Shown in pieces: positions 7,921-16,468 of a stretch of DNA of 64,000 nt. The notes beneath the pieces were generated by a model. The model saw nothing but the letters and a program-made list of their open reading frames with translations. It made no database searches and was not told where the DNA came from. Origin of the DNA: Chitinophaga rhizophila (GTDB lineage Bacteria; Bacteroidota; Bacteroidia; Chitinophagales; Chitinophagaceae). Position 1 is the first letter of the stretch. Each line of letters opens with the position of its first letter. The stretch spans positions 930,001 to 994,000 of the forward strand of contig NZ_JAICCF010000004.1 of assembly GCF_019492185.1 (NCBI RefSeq), in the 5' to 3' direction. Both the position numbers and the translations under genes were made by a program.

Positions 7921-7993
7921 TGATCCCGCTGGGACTCGAACCCAGGACCCATACATTAAAAGTGTATTGCTCTACCAACTGAGCTACGGAATC
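7921..7993 (-). tRNA. tRNA-Lys (anticodon TTT)
   Basis: The 73-base sequence folds into a full cloverleaf: a 7-bp acceptor (GATTCCG with CGGGATC, one G-U pair), discriminator A, a D arm with GCTCAGTTGGTAGAGC, a 5-bp anticodon stem with loop CTTTTAA, and a T arm with TTCGAGT. The anticodon is TTT. CCA is not encoded. The integrase starts about 290 bases beyond its 3' end, so this tRNA is the likely attachment gene of the element to the left. Confidence 0.95.
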
Positions 7994-8015
7994 GTCCCTT
8001 TTGTAATCGGGATTG

Positions 8016-8045
8016 CAAAGGTATACAAATATTTCATCTCACAAA
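8016..8045 (-). promoter_or_regulatory. Promoter of tRNA-Lys
   Basis: Read on the minus strand: TTTG (8042-8045), an 18-base spacer, TACCTTTG (8016-8023). Both boxes match the Bacteroidota consensus and lie directly upstream of the tRNA. Confidence 0.7.
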
Positions 8046-8123
8046 GTTTTTGACAACCTTTTTTCAACCATTTTTACAAAAAGTCACAATTGACAAAAAG
8101 AAACATCATATATTATTTCCTCC

Positions 8124-8131
8124 TATTTTTG
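8124..8131 (+). promoter_or_regulatory. -7 element of the SDR gene promoter
   Basis: TATTTTTG is an exact TAnnTTTG, 19 bases before the ATG at 8151. No clear -33 TTTG at the normal distance. Confidence 0.5.
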
Positions 8132-8150
8132 CATCTGAAAAAAATTTCTA

Positions 8151-8951
8151 ATGCAAAATAAGGTTGTAGTCATCACAGGGGGTACTTCTGGTATTGGTAA
8201 GGCACTAGCCATAGCTTCCCTGAAGGCGGGGGCGCAGGTGGCAGTATGTGGCAGAAAAGCTGACACGCTCTCAGCACTGGAAAAAGAACTCGCTAATGAT
8301 CACTTGCATACATATATAGCTGACGTCAGCAAGGAAGATGACTGTAAACGTTTTATCGACCAGGTTGTAGCTACACTCGGAAAGATTGATATTCTTATTA
8401 ACAATGCAGGAATATCAATGCGTGCGCTTTTCCGCGACGCGGATCTTACAGTATTAAAGCAGCTGATGGATATTAACTTCTGGGGTACGGTTTATTGCAC
8501 AAAATACGCTTTACCGTCACTGCTGGCGAACAAAGGGACTGTAGTAGGTGTATCTTCTATAGCGGGTTACCGCGGACTTCCAGGACGTACCGGATACTCT
8601 GCCTCTAAATTTGCCATGCAAGGTTTCCTGGAAGCACTACGTACTGAGAATCTGCATACAGGCATTAACGTAATGTGGGTAAGTCCTGGTTTCACCGCAT
8701 CGAACATACGTAATACCGCTCTAAATGAAGACGGACGCGCACAGGCTGAAACGCCCCTTGATGAAGGTAAATTGATGAGCGCTGAAACAGTAGCAGATGA
8801 AATACTCAAAGCAGTGGCAAAACGGAAACGCACGTTGGTGCTTACCGGACAAGGCAAATTGACAGTTATGCTCAGTAAACTTTTCCCCGGCCTGCTTGAC
8901 GGCTTAGTGTACAATCATTTTAGGAAAGAACCAGGATCTCCTCTTAAGTGA
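8151..8951 (+). CDS. Short-chain dehydrogenase/reductase, 266 aa
   Basis: A classical SDR. The dinucleotide site TGGTSGIG is at residues 9-16, NNAG at 85-88, and the catalytic triad is Ser137 (GVSSIAG), Tyr150 and Lys154 in YSASK. An Arg after strand 2 (CGRK) suggests NADP(H) preference. The C-terminal part, with KLFPGLLDGLVYN, resembles SDRs of the DltE/YqjQ type seen in Bacteroidota. The cytosolic substrate, an alcohol or ketone, cannot be inferred. It stands alone after tRNA-Lys and has its own -7 promoter element. The start is the first ATG and leaves a leader of about 12 bases. Confidence 0.9.
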   Translation: MQNKVVVITGGTSGIGKALAIASLKAGAQVAVCGRKADTLSALEKELANDHLHTYIADVSKEDDCKRFIDQVVATLGKIDILINNAGISMRALFRDADLTVLKQLMDINFWGTVYCTKYALPSLLANKGTVVGVSSIAGYRGLPGRTGYSASKFAMQGFLEALRTENLHTGINVMWVSPGFTASNIRNTALNEDGRAQAETPLDEGKLMSAETVADEILKAVAKRKRTLVLTGQGKLTVMLSKLFPGLLDGLVYNHFRKEPGSPLK

Positions 8952-9217
8952 TTACCTGTAAGCCGTTCATCGTCAATGATTGATTACAAGCGAATTAGCA
9001 TGAATGGCTTACTGTTTCTACCACTGTTAAGGTCACAATTAGATCACTTATCACACGCCCCAAAACCCCAATTACAGCCTGTTTATAGTTATTCACATCT
9101 TAACAAGTTATTGACAAATTCAGTACAGCAACATATATATTTTATATTTCTTTGCAGACAAAACGCCGCTAATAGCCCAATGGCATCCTTTTTGGGAAAT
9201 TGGTATTCTTTGATAAC

Positions 9218-10039
9218 ATGTCCATAATTACACTGACATCCGACATCGGCTTGCAGGACTACCTGGTAGGCGCCATTAAAGGGCAGCTGTGGCAACACTG
9301 TCCTGGTGTCCCCGTTATGGACATCACTCATCAGATATCACCATTCAATTTACCCCAGGCTACATATATATGTAAGAGTGCCTTCACTTACTTCCCTCCA
9401 CGTACCTTCCACATTGTACTGATCAATCTCTTTGATCGTAAAGCCGACCATGTACTTTTAGCTGAGCATAATGGACAATATATCGCCTGTGCTGATAATG
9501 GGCTGATTACCATGATTGCTGGAGGCTCGCCTGAGAAGGTGGTGAAACTTCAGCTTTACAAAGACCGTCCATTAGATACGTTCACTATCCTGGAAAGATT
9601 CGCGGAAGCCTACCGCGATTTACAGAACGGACGTTCACTGACGGATATCGGCGAACCAGCCAGCGAATTTGTCATCAAATATAACCTCCAGCCAATGACC
9701 GGTCAGGATTATATTGACGGTCAGATCATTCATATAGACAATTTTGAGAACGTCGTAGTGAATATCACCCGCCAGCAGTTTGAAGAAAGCCGGCAAGGCA
9801 GACCATTCTCTATCTTCTTCCGTCGGGATGAATCAATCACGCAACTCAGTGAAACATATGCTGATGTGCCTGAAGGACATAAATTAGCCCTGTTTAACGC
9901 AGCCGGCTATCTGGAAATCGCCATTAATAAAGGTAATGCAGCCGGACTCTTTGGTCTGCAGGGCTTTACCCGCGATCAGCTGATCTCCGGTTACCAGAAA
10001 CTGGCCTTTTACCAGACTATCCGCATTATCTTCGGCTAA
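9218..10039 (+). CDS. SAM hydroxide adenosyltransferase (DUF62 family)
   Basis: The 273-residue protein begins ITLTSDIGLQDYLVGAIKG, the N-terminal signature of the SAM hydroxide adenosyltransferase/fluorinase-chlorinase family, with the conserved Asp-x-Gly. VMDITHQI and the later ACADNGLITMI also fit the family. Members without the fluorinase loop convert S-adenosylmethionine and water to adenosine and methionine. The C-terminal beta-barrel domain contains IIHIDNFENVVVNI and LALFNAAGYLEIAINKGNAAGLFG, typical of the substrate-binding half. I placed the start at the ATG at 9218, which begins the first beta strand; upstream codons from 9200 look spurious. Its physiological role in bacteria is poorly known. 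No partner gene adjoins it. Confidence 0.85.
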   Translation: MSIITLTSDIGLQDYLVGAIKGQLWQHCPGVPVMDITHQISPFNLPQATYICKSAFTYFPPRTFHIVLINLFDRKADHVLLAEHNGQYIACADNGLITMIAGGSPEKVVKLQLYKDRPLDTFTILERFAEAYRDLQNGRSLTDIGEPASEFVIKYNLQPMTGQDYIDGQIIHIDNFENVVVNITRQQFEESRQGRPFSIFFRRDESITQLSETYADVPEGHKLALFNAAGYLEIAINKGNAAGLFGLQGFTRDQLISGYQKLAFYQTIRIIFG

Positions 10040-10203
10040 ATCCAGCCGGACCGGCATCCCCTACCCTTCCCCGAACACTTATCCCTTTGTTAATCAATCC
10101 CTTTACTATTACGCTTTTCAGCTGCTGTATCTGCAAAAATTTTCTCTTATTAAAGAAAAAGTTAAAACTGTTATCGCTAATTATCATAATTTGCCACTTT
10201 TTC

Positions 10204-10211
10204 TATTTTTG
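10204..10211 (+). promoter_or_regulatory. -7 element of the DUF2723 gene promoter
   Basis: TATTTTTG matches TAnnTTTG exactly and ends 19 bases before the ATG at 10231. The -33 region is weak. Confidence 0.5.
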
Positions 10212-10230
10212 TCGGACCTAAAACATCCTT

Positions 10231-13200
10231 ATGAATTTTAAAAGGACCAACAACATCGTCGGTTGGGTTATCTGTATCATTGCCTGCACTGTCTATATTA
10301 TGACGATGGAGGCCACCGGCAGTCTGTGGGATTGCGGCGAGTTCATTTCAAGTGCCTATAAGGTACAGGTTCCGCACCCTCCCGGTGCTCCTTTATTTGT
10401 GCTGTTAGGTAGATTGTTTACCATTCCGCTGGAGCCTTCCCAGGCTGCCCTGGGCGTTAACTTGATGTCCGCCCTATCCAGTGGTTTTACAATTTTGTTC
10501 CTCTTCTGGACTATTACACACTTTGCACGTCGCCTGATGGTGAAGAACGTGGCTGAGATCACCCGCGAACAAATGATCGCTATTATGGGCGCTGGTATCG
10601 TTGGCGCATTGGCTTATACCTTCTCCGATTCCTTCTGGTTCTCTGCTGTGGAAGGTGAAGTATACGCAATGTCCTCCCTCTTTACCGCTATCGTATTCTG
10701 GGCAATCCTGAAATGGGAACATGAATCAGACGAAGCTTACGCTGACCGCTGGATTGTTTTCATCGCTTTCATGATGGGCCTCTCTATCGGTGTCCACTTG
10801 CTCAACCTCCTCACCATCCCGGCCATCGTAATGGTGTACTACTTCAAACGTTACAAGGTGACTACTAAAGGAACCATCTGGGCGTTTATCATCGGTTGTG
10901 CGATCACTGGTCTGGTGCAGAAATTTGTGATTCAGGATACTATTAAGGCTTCAGGTCTGATGGACGTGTTCTTCGTAAACTCCCTCGGTCTGCCTTTCTA
11001 CAGTGGTTTTGCCTTCTATTTCATCGCCCTGGCAGGTATTCTGCTGTACGGTCTGAAGAATCCGAAATTTGGTATATACGCTCCGCTGATCCTCGTTGCT
11101 TCCGTTATTATCATTCCGGTATTTAACGACAGCACCGGCACAGGCGTAAAAATATTGAAGGTATTGATTGCTGTTGCGATCGTATTTGTACCTTATACTA
11201 TCAGGCAATTTGATGTAAAGGTTGACTCAGCGAACTTTACACACTTTACCAAAGTAACTATCTACTCCATCATCTTCCTCTTGCTAGGTTACTCTACTTA
11301 CATCACTACCATGATCCGCTCTACCGCGAATCCTTCTGTAGATATGTATAATGTAGATAATCCGATTTCCCTGGTAGGTTACCTCGGTCGTGAACAGTAT
11401 GGTGATTTCCCGCTGATTTATGGTCAGGTGTTTACTGCTCGTCCTACCGGTTACGAAGATGTAGGTAATATCTATGCACGTGGTGCAGATAAATATGTCA
11501 TCGCTGGCAAAAAGCAGGTACCAGTTTATGCTGCAGAAGATAAGATGCTGTTCCCACGTGTATGGGATGCAAGCAATGACCAGGGCCATGCTGATTACTA
11601 CCGTGACTGGCTCGGACTTGATGCTAATCAGCGTCCAAGCTTTAAAGACAATGTGAGCTTCTTTGTATCATATCAGGTTTACTTTATGTACTTCCGCTAT
11701 TTCATGTGGAACTTCTCCGGTAAACAAAATGATACACAGGGTTACGGTAACAAACGTGACGGTAACTGGATCACTGGTATCCCTTTCCTGGATAATGTGA
11801 TGTATGGCGACCAGTCAATGATGCCAGACAGCCTGAAAAACAACAAAGGACACAATACGCTGTTCCTGCTGCCATTCGTTTTGGGCGTCATCGGATTCTT
11901 CTACCAATATAATAATCACCGCAAGGATACGCTGGTAGCTGCCCTCCTGTTCTTCTTCACCGGTTTTGCTATTGTGCTTTACCTGAATCAGGCGGGTAAC
12001 CAGCCACGTGAGCGTGACTACGCCTATGTAGGCTCTTTCTACGCTTTTGCTATCTGGATTGGTCTCGGCGTTCTCTCAGTAACTGAGTTCCTGAAAAAGA
12101 AGACCAAATCAGCTATCTCCGCTCCGCTGGCTACCATTGTGTGCCTGCTGGCTGTACCTGTCCTGATGGGCTTCCAGGAGTGGGATGATCATAGCCGTTC
12201 TACAAAAACAATCGCACGCGATATCGCTTCTGACTACCTGAACTCCTGCGCAGAAAATGCGATACTGTTTACGGTAGGTGATAATGATACTTATCCCCTG
12301 TGGTACGCACAGGAAGTAGAAGGTATCCGTCCGGATGTACGTGTAATCAACCTGAGCCTCCTGGGTGTTGACTGGTATATTGATCAGCAGCGCCATATGG
12401 TAAACAAAAGCCAGGGTGTGCCCATGTCCTGGTCCGCGGATAAATACCAGGGTGAAAACCGAAACTACATCCAGTACTACGATGGTGGTAACTTCCCTCA
12501 GGATAAGTTCTATAACCTGAAAGAAGTAATGGCATTTATGGGCTCTGACGATCCTCGTGTGAAACTGTCTACAACAGACGGTTCACAGATCAACTATCTG
12601 CCTGCCAAGAAGCTGTTCGTTCCGGTAAACGTTGCTGAAGTGATCAAAAACGGTACTGTCGATATCCATGACAGCTCCCGCATCATGCCACAGCTGCCAT
12701 TCCAGGTAAATAAAAACTACCTGTTGAAGAATGACCTCGCTGTATATGATATCATCGCTGCCAACGACTGGAAACGTCCTATCTACTTCACCAGCCCTAC
12801 CGACCTGGGTCTGAACGATTACCTGCGTCCGGATGGTCTAACCTACCGCCTGGTACCGCTGAAGAGGAAAGATAATAATGATCCTATGGGCGCTGATGAG
12901 AATGTGAACATCCCTGTTATGTACAAGAACCTGATGGAGAAATTCTCCTTCGGTGGTGCTAATGTACCAGGTACATACTTTGATGAGCCTAACCGTAAAC
13001 TGCTGCAATATCTGCGTGGCGCTTATACCAAACTGGGTACCGCTATGGCCCTGGAAGGTGAAAAAGATTCCGCACTGGCAGTACTTAACAAGAGCGATAA
13101 GAATCTGCTGCAGGATAACTTCCCTTACGCAATGACCACACCTGGGCAAATGCACAACTACAGCTCTATGCAGACTGTATATGCATACTATCTTGCCGGC

Positions 13201-13455
13201 GATGCGAAGAAAGCAGACCAGATCGCGCAGATGATCATCAAAGACTGTACACAACAGTTACAGTACTACCGTAGCCTGCCTCCGGGTAAAATGAATGGCC
13301 TGCACCGCGATATGCAGTTGGCAGAACAGTTCATCACCCTGCTGCAACGTATGAAGGAAGACTTCACACATCCTGAACGCCGTCAGCAGCTGGAGCAACC
13401 TGGTGCTATCGAAATCGATAGCCAGGAACAGACAACAGACGGATTACCACAATAA
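10231..13455 (+). CDS. DUF2723 membrane protein (GT117-like), 1074 aa
   Basis: A large Bacteroidota-typical protein. The N-terminal half has at least a dozen membrane helices. The DUF2723 signature is the early SLWDCGEFISSAYKVQVPHPPGAP, with the acidic pair DCGE of GT-C type glycosyltransferases. A second hallmark, FTVGDNDTYPLWYAQEVEGI, marks the soluble part, followed by helical repeats up to the C-terminus. Some annotations place the family with protein O-mannosyltransferase-like GT-C enzymes (GT117); a lipid-linked sugar donor and periplasmic acceptor are likely but not shown. The gene is monocistronic, with its own -7 element and a strong terminator. It has strikingly regular codon use, suggesting high expression. 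Confidence 0.9.
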   Translation: MNFKRTNNIVGWVICIIACTVYIMTMEATGSLWDCGEFISSAYKVQVPHPPGAPLFVLLGRLFTIPLEPSQAALGVNLMSALSSGFTILFLFWTITHFARRLMVKNVAEITREQMIAIMGAGIVGALAYTFSDSFWFSAVEGEVYAMSSLFTAIVFWAILKWEHESDEAYADRWIVFIAFMMGLSIGVHLLNLLTIPAIVMVYYFKRYKVTTKGTIWAFIIGCAITGLVQKFVIQDTIKASGLMDVFFVNSLGLPFYSGFAFYFIALAGILLYGLKNPKFGIYAPLILVASVIIIPVFNDSTGTGVKILKVLIAVAIVFVPYTIRQFDVKVDSANFTHFTKVTIYSIIFLLLGYSTYITTMIRSTANPSVDMYNVDNPISLVGYLGREQYGDFPLIYGQVFTARPTGYEDVGNIYARGADKYVIAGKKQVPVYAAEDKMLFPRVWDASNDQGHADYYRDWLGLDANQRPSFKDNVSFFVSYQVYFMYFRYFMWNFSGKQNDTQGYGNKRDGNWITGIPFLDNVMYGDQSMMPDSLKNNKGHNTLFLLPFVLGVIGFFYQYNNHRKDTLVAALLFFFTGFAIVLYLNQAGNQPRERDYAYVGSFYAFAIWIGLGVLSVTEFLKKKTKSAISAPLATIVCLLAVPVLMGFQEWDDHSRSTKTIARDIASDYLNSCAENAILFTVGDNDTYPLWYAQEVEGIRPDVRVINLSLLGVDWYIDQQRHMVNKSQGVPMSWSADKYQGENRNYIQYYDGGNFPQDKFYNLKEVMAFMGSDDPRVKLSTTDGSQINYLPAKKLFVPVNVAEVIKNGTVDIHDSSRIMPQLPFQVNKNYLLKNDLAVYDIIAANDWKRPIYFTSPTDLGLNDYLRPDGLTYRLVPLKRKDNNDPMGADENVNIPVMYKNLMEKFSFGGANVPGTYFDEPNRKLLQYLRGAYTKLGTAMALEGEKDSALAVLNKSDKNLLQDNFPYAMTTPGQMHNYSSMQTVYAYYLAGDAKKADQIAQMIIKDCTQQLQYYRSLPPGKMNGLHRDMQLAEQFITLLQRMKEDFTHPERRQQLEQPGAIEIDSQEQTTDGLPQ

Positions 13456-13477
13456 TAACCGACAACGGTTTAAATAT

Positions 13478-13514
13478 AACGGGGCTGTATCATTACGATA
13501 CAGCCCCGTTTTTA
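13478..13514 (+). terminator. Strong terminator after the DUF2723 gene
   Basis: Perfect 13-base arms (13478-13490 and 13498-13510) with a 7-base loop are followed by TTTTT. It lies between converging genes and may serve both. Confidence 0.85.
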
Positions 13515-13601
13515 TTTGTTTACTGCCGGAACAGGCAATTCTTCGTTCAACAACCGATACTGCTGGCAATACAAAGGTGCTGCATCCTGATTCAGCGTCT
13601 T

Positions 13602-14357
13602 TTAACCTTTCACTTTCTCCGACACCAATCTGCAAGGATCACACCTGAGATCGAATTTCTCCAGCATCTTATGCGTCAGTTGCCATTCTCTACCACAAGA
13701 GGGGCAAGAATGCTCCATCTCCCTACGGTCGTAGTTAAACAGGTAGTAGTAACTCGGCTTTCCTGTCAGTTGTTCCAGCCGGTCACAGATGCCCCGCCCC
13801 TGCATCGTCAGCGGACTGCCAATATCTGTAAGGTAGTTATGAAAGGGACGCTCTCCCATGGAACCACGGAACCATAATCCGTCAATACCTTCGTAATCCT
13901 TCGACCAGGAATTGATATCTTCATAGCTCCGGTGCCTGGTATAAGTATATGGTAGCGCATACAGCGGTATAGGGGCAAAGTTATCTCCTGATCTTACAGG
14001 AGAAGAGCCTCCCCAATACAGTATAAATGAACTTGCAGCAATGCTATCAGCTGCCGATTCTGCTCCCAGTTGCTCGCCCGAATACCTATAAGTAATAGTC
14101 ACCCCATAACGATCCATAAGAACAGCTATCCATTGATTGACATAATCGCTGTTATAACGCTCATCCAGCGAATCTTTGGTGAGACACTGTACGTGAAGAG
14201 AGACATGATCATCCTGGAATAGAAATACGTCGTTCCTCGATACCAGCTGGCCATTAGCGCGTAGAGAACGGATGAAGAAACCTGCATCATGCAGGAATGC
14301 TTCCTTTTCTGCTTGCGGCCAGTCGGCCTTTTGAAACAGAATCTGATAAATAAACAT
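13602..14357 (-). CDS. Zn-ribbon protein, DUF2310-like (251 aa)
   Basis: The C-terminus carries a rubredoxin-like zinc ribbon: CPSCGREW, then a spacer and LRCDPC, i.e. two Cys-x-x-Cys knuckles. The N-terminal part (FIYQILFQKAD..., SLRANGQLVSRNDVFLF) matches what I recall of DUF2310, a family described as Zn-ribbon proteins that may bind nucleic acid. A substrate or partner is unknown. The protein has no signal peptide. The gene converges on the DUF2723 gene across a shared terminator and has no operon partner. The upstream region 14358-14522 is AT-rich and contains two near-repeats of AGGATATA, but no consensus -7 box. Confidence 0.65.
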   Translation of the reverse strand: MFIYQILFQKADWPQAEKEAFLHDAGFFIRSLRANGQLVSRNDVFLFQDDHVSLHVQCLTKDSLDERYNSDYVNQWIAVLMDRYGVTITYRYSGEQLGAESAADSIAASSFILYWGGSSPVRSGDNFAPIPLYALPYTYTRHRSYEDINSWSKDYEGIDGLWFRGSMGERPFHNYLTDIGSPLTMQGRGICDRLEQLTGKPSYYYLFNYDRREMEHSCPSCGREWQLTHKMLEKFDLRCDPCRLVSEKVKG

Positions 14358-14522
14358 AGGATATAGTTATTTCATAATAGGATATAATAAATATACTAAA
14401 TACTTCCAGTATAAAAAATGATCTCTAGCATATGTCTAAGTACTGATAATTAATGACATAGCTATTTATTGACGCAGTAGGTCTGCTAATATTCCAGCTG
14501 ACAACGCAAAACAACTTGCATA

Positions 14523-14654
14523 ATGAGTCAATTCTCCGACTTCAATTTCAGCGGCATTAAAGCTGTAGTGCGCGTAGATTTCAACGTGCCGCTTAATGAT
14601 AAATTTGAGATCACTGATGATACTCGCATGACCAGTGTGCGTATTACCATGTAG
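14523..14654 (+). pseudogene. pgk: Phosphoglycerate kinase N-terminal remnant (43 codons)
   Basis: An ATG at 14523 opens 43 codons that begin MSQFSDFNF and contain VVRVDFNVPLND and ITDDTRM. This is the unmistakable N-terminus of phosphoglycerate kinase, including the RVDFNVP substrate-binding loop. After TDDTRMTSVR the reading ends at a TAG, while the real enzyme has about 350 more residues. The fragment is too short to fold. It sits directly before the terminator of the opposite gene. I infer a partial duplication of a pgk gene elsewhere in the genome, which may have carried its promoter along. Confidence 0.85.
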
Positions 14655-14676
14655 ACCAGGGGGTATAATAAAAAAA

Positions 14677-14700
14677 CTCCCGCTTTCGCGGGAGCTTTTT
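14677..14700 (-). terminator. Bidirectional hairpin terminator
   Basis: A 7-bp GC-rich stem (14677-14683 with 14688-14694) and a TTTC loop, flanked by an A-run on the left and a T-run on the right. It can end the minus-strand isomerase gene and anything reading through from the pgk remnant. Confidence 0.75.
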
Positions 14701-14720
14701 CATCAAACATTATTGCACTA

Positions 14721-15572
14721 TTATAATTTGTTGACCTCATCCCACCAGAACTTCACACTCTCCTTCACATCGGGCACACTGTTGTCCCAATTGTATTCAT
14801 ACTCTACTGAAAACATGCCTTTGAAGTTCTGAGACTTGAGTTCTGCTAATACCGCCGGCATATTACATACACCATTCCCCCAGATCACATCATGTGCTTT
14901 TGGTGATTTCTCATTCAGGTCCTTAAAATGCAGATGCAGCACATGCCCTTTCAGCTTTTTGATACAGTCTACGGGTTCCATACCTGACCTTACCCAATGG
15001 CCAATATCAGCGCATGCACCCATGTACTTACTACGGCCCTGAATTGCCAGCAATACGCTATCCGGATGCCAGTAATGACTTGGTTTCGGATGATCGTGGA
15101 TAGCTACTTTGATCTTGTATTTATTACAGAGATCTGAGATTAGATCCCAATGGTCTCTTTTAGGTTCAGCTGTGATTACCTGGATGCCCATAGCTTTGGC
15201 AAATTTGAACACCTGCTCCCATTCCAGGCCACTGGCAGGAGATAATACACCATAAGCTACCAGTTTCTTATTCTTCTCTTTGAACATGGCCTTCACCTCA
15301 TCCTGCTTAGCGGCATCCATCCTCCAGTCGAATTTGCCTTCAATGCCATTACCGATTGACTGTCCGTTGTAACACTCTACATATTGTACACCCACACTGT
15401 CCATTTTGTCCAGTGCCTGCGCCAGTGTGAAACGGTTAAATGTATAGGCCTGCGCGCCCAGTTTCCAGCCCAGCTTGTCTGCCTTTCCCTGCGCAAAACT
15501 CAACGTGGACGTCATCGTTGTACCCGCCAATATTCCGGCCAGTAACAGAACGCTGCTCAATTTTTTAATCAT
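14721..15572 (-). CDS. Exported sugar phosphate isomerase/epimerase-like TIM barrel
   Basis: The 283-residue protein starts with a signal peptide (MIKKLSSVLLLAGILAG...LSFAQ), so it is periplasmic. The mature part is a xylose isomerase-like TIM barrel: LGAQAYTFNRFTLAQALDKM, GVQYVECY, a metal-site set with VIHDHPKPSHYW (His), GACADIGHWVRSG (Asp, His), VLHLHFKDLNE (His), and a terminal Glu in FSVEYEY. These fit the IolE/AP-endonuclease-2 superfamily, which binds a divalent metal and isomerises or epimerises sugars or inositols. Such exported forms are common in Bacteroidota sugar catabolism, often with Gfo/Idh/MocA proteins such as the one at 19274. The substrate is not known. Confidence 0.85.
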   Translation of the reverse strand: MIKKLSSVLLLAGILAGTTMTSTLSFAQGKADKLGWKLGAQAYTFNRFTLAQALDKMDSVGVQYVECYNGQSIGNGIEGKFDWRMDAAKQDEVKAMFKEKNKKLVAYGVLSPASGLEWEQVFKFAKAMGIQVITAEPKRDHWDLISDLCNKYKIKVAIHDHPKPSHYWHPDSVLLAIQGRSKYMGACADIGHWVRSGMEPVDCIKKLKGHVLHLHFKDLNEKSPKAHDVIWGNGVCNMPAVLAELKSQNFKGMFSVEYEYNWDNSVPDVKESVKFWWDEVNKL

Positions 15573-16468
15573 CTGCTAATGTTTTAATTTGTTTATTCAG
15601 TAAAGACCTTTGCGAAAATTAACAGCTTTCCCTGAAGAAAGCAAACAATACTGTTCAACCGGTACCTACGGGTTACAAATACGGCCGGCATCCTACAAAT
15701 TAAGATTTTTGCCAATAATCCAATATGTAATATAAACAATCCGCTATCAAAGAAGGCGGAAATCGTACTTCACACTCACATGCCATCGTCATACAGCTTC
15801 GACCAGCGTAGGTATGGCAACGAAACACTACTATTTTCGGGGCATTATCAAAAGCGTGTTGTTGGGGCGGAATGATCACACGGGCTAGGCTGTGGGAGCA
15901 GTAAGGGTTAAGATATTAGCATCTAGTCACATATTAACTAAGCGCCAAAGCGCGTTGAATGAAGCATCCCTAAAGGTATTGAAAAGGTTAATTCAGGCGA
16001 CGGTTAAGAGACAAGTGCCGGTTTATATCTCATTCAATGACCATACAATACAGCTTATAGCAAATAGTGTTGACGAGAACCTACATATTATGCTAACTTA
16101 CCGGTATGTATCTCCTATATTATCCAGCTGAGTAACTCCCTATCCAAAGGCCATAAACAGGCGTAATTCTGCCTGAGGGTCCACTATAATCTTTGGTCAC
16201 GCTGCGTCAGATAATAGCGTTAAATAGCCCTCATTTAACACACCGCTATACCTCAATGAATGGGTAACTAAAATAGAAAAAGTACATGCTTTTTAACATC
16301 CAGAATCAGGTAACAGTGTTAAGAAATAAACATCCCTTCATATATTACTTTCCATCGCATACATAACCGGCTATTGCATATTCATATTACTGAAAGCAAC
16401 GAGGTGAAATTGCCGCCCATGGAGTATGCATGTACTTCATACCACTAAATTGCCTAATTTTAAATATT
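15573..16468. other. Long intergenic stretch, no certain gene
   Basis: Nothing I can assign. A 79-codon frame with a GTG start lies at 15892-16131 (+); its residues look plausible (KVLKRLIQATVKRQVPVYISFNDHTIQLI) but it has no recognisable family, start signal or partner, so it is noted only as a weak candidate. The rest is AT-rich leader DNA before the VWA gene; a TAATTTTA close to the -7 consensus occurs just upstream of that gene. Confidence 0.4.

Noticed and set aside
9089..9097. DnaA-box-like TTATTCACA
   Set aside because: A single relaxed match not near a replication gene; expected by chance in 64 kb.
8976..9227. 83-codon + frame before the SAM hydroxide adenosyltransferase gene
   Set aside because: It overlaps the real gene start out of frame and lacks homology-like features.
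15892..16131. 79-codon frame with GTG start in the long spacer before the VWA gene
   Set aside because: No family, partner, promoter or conserved start can be shown; listed only within the spacer.
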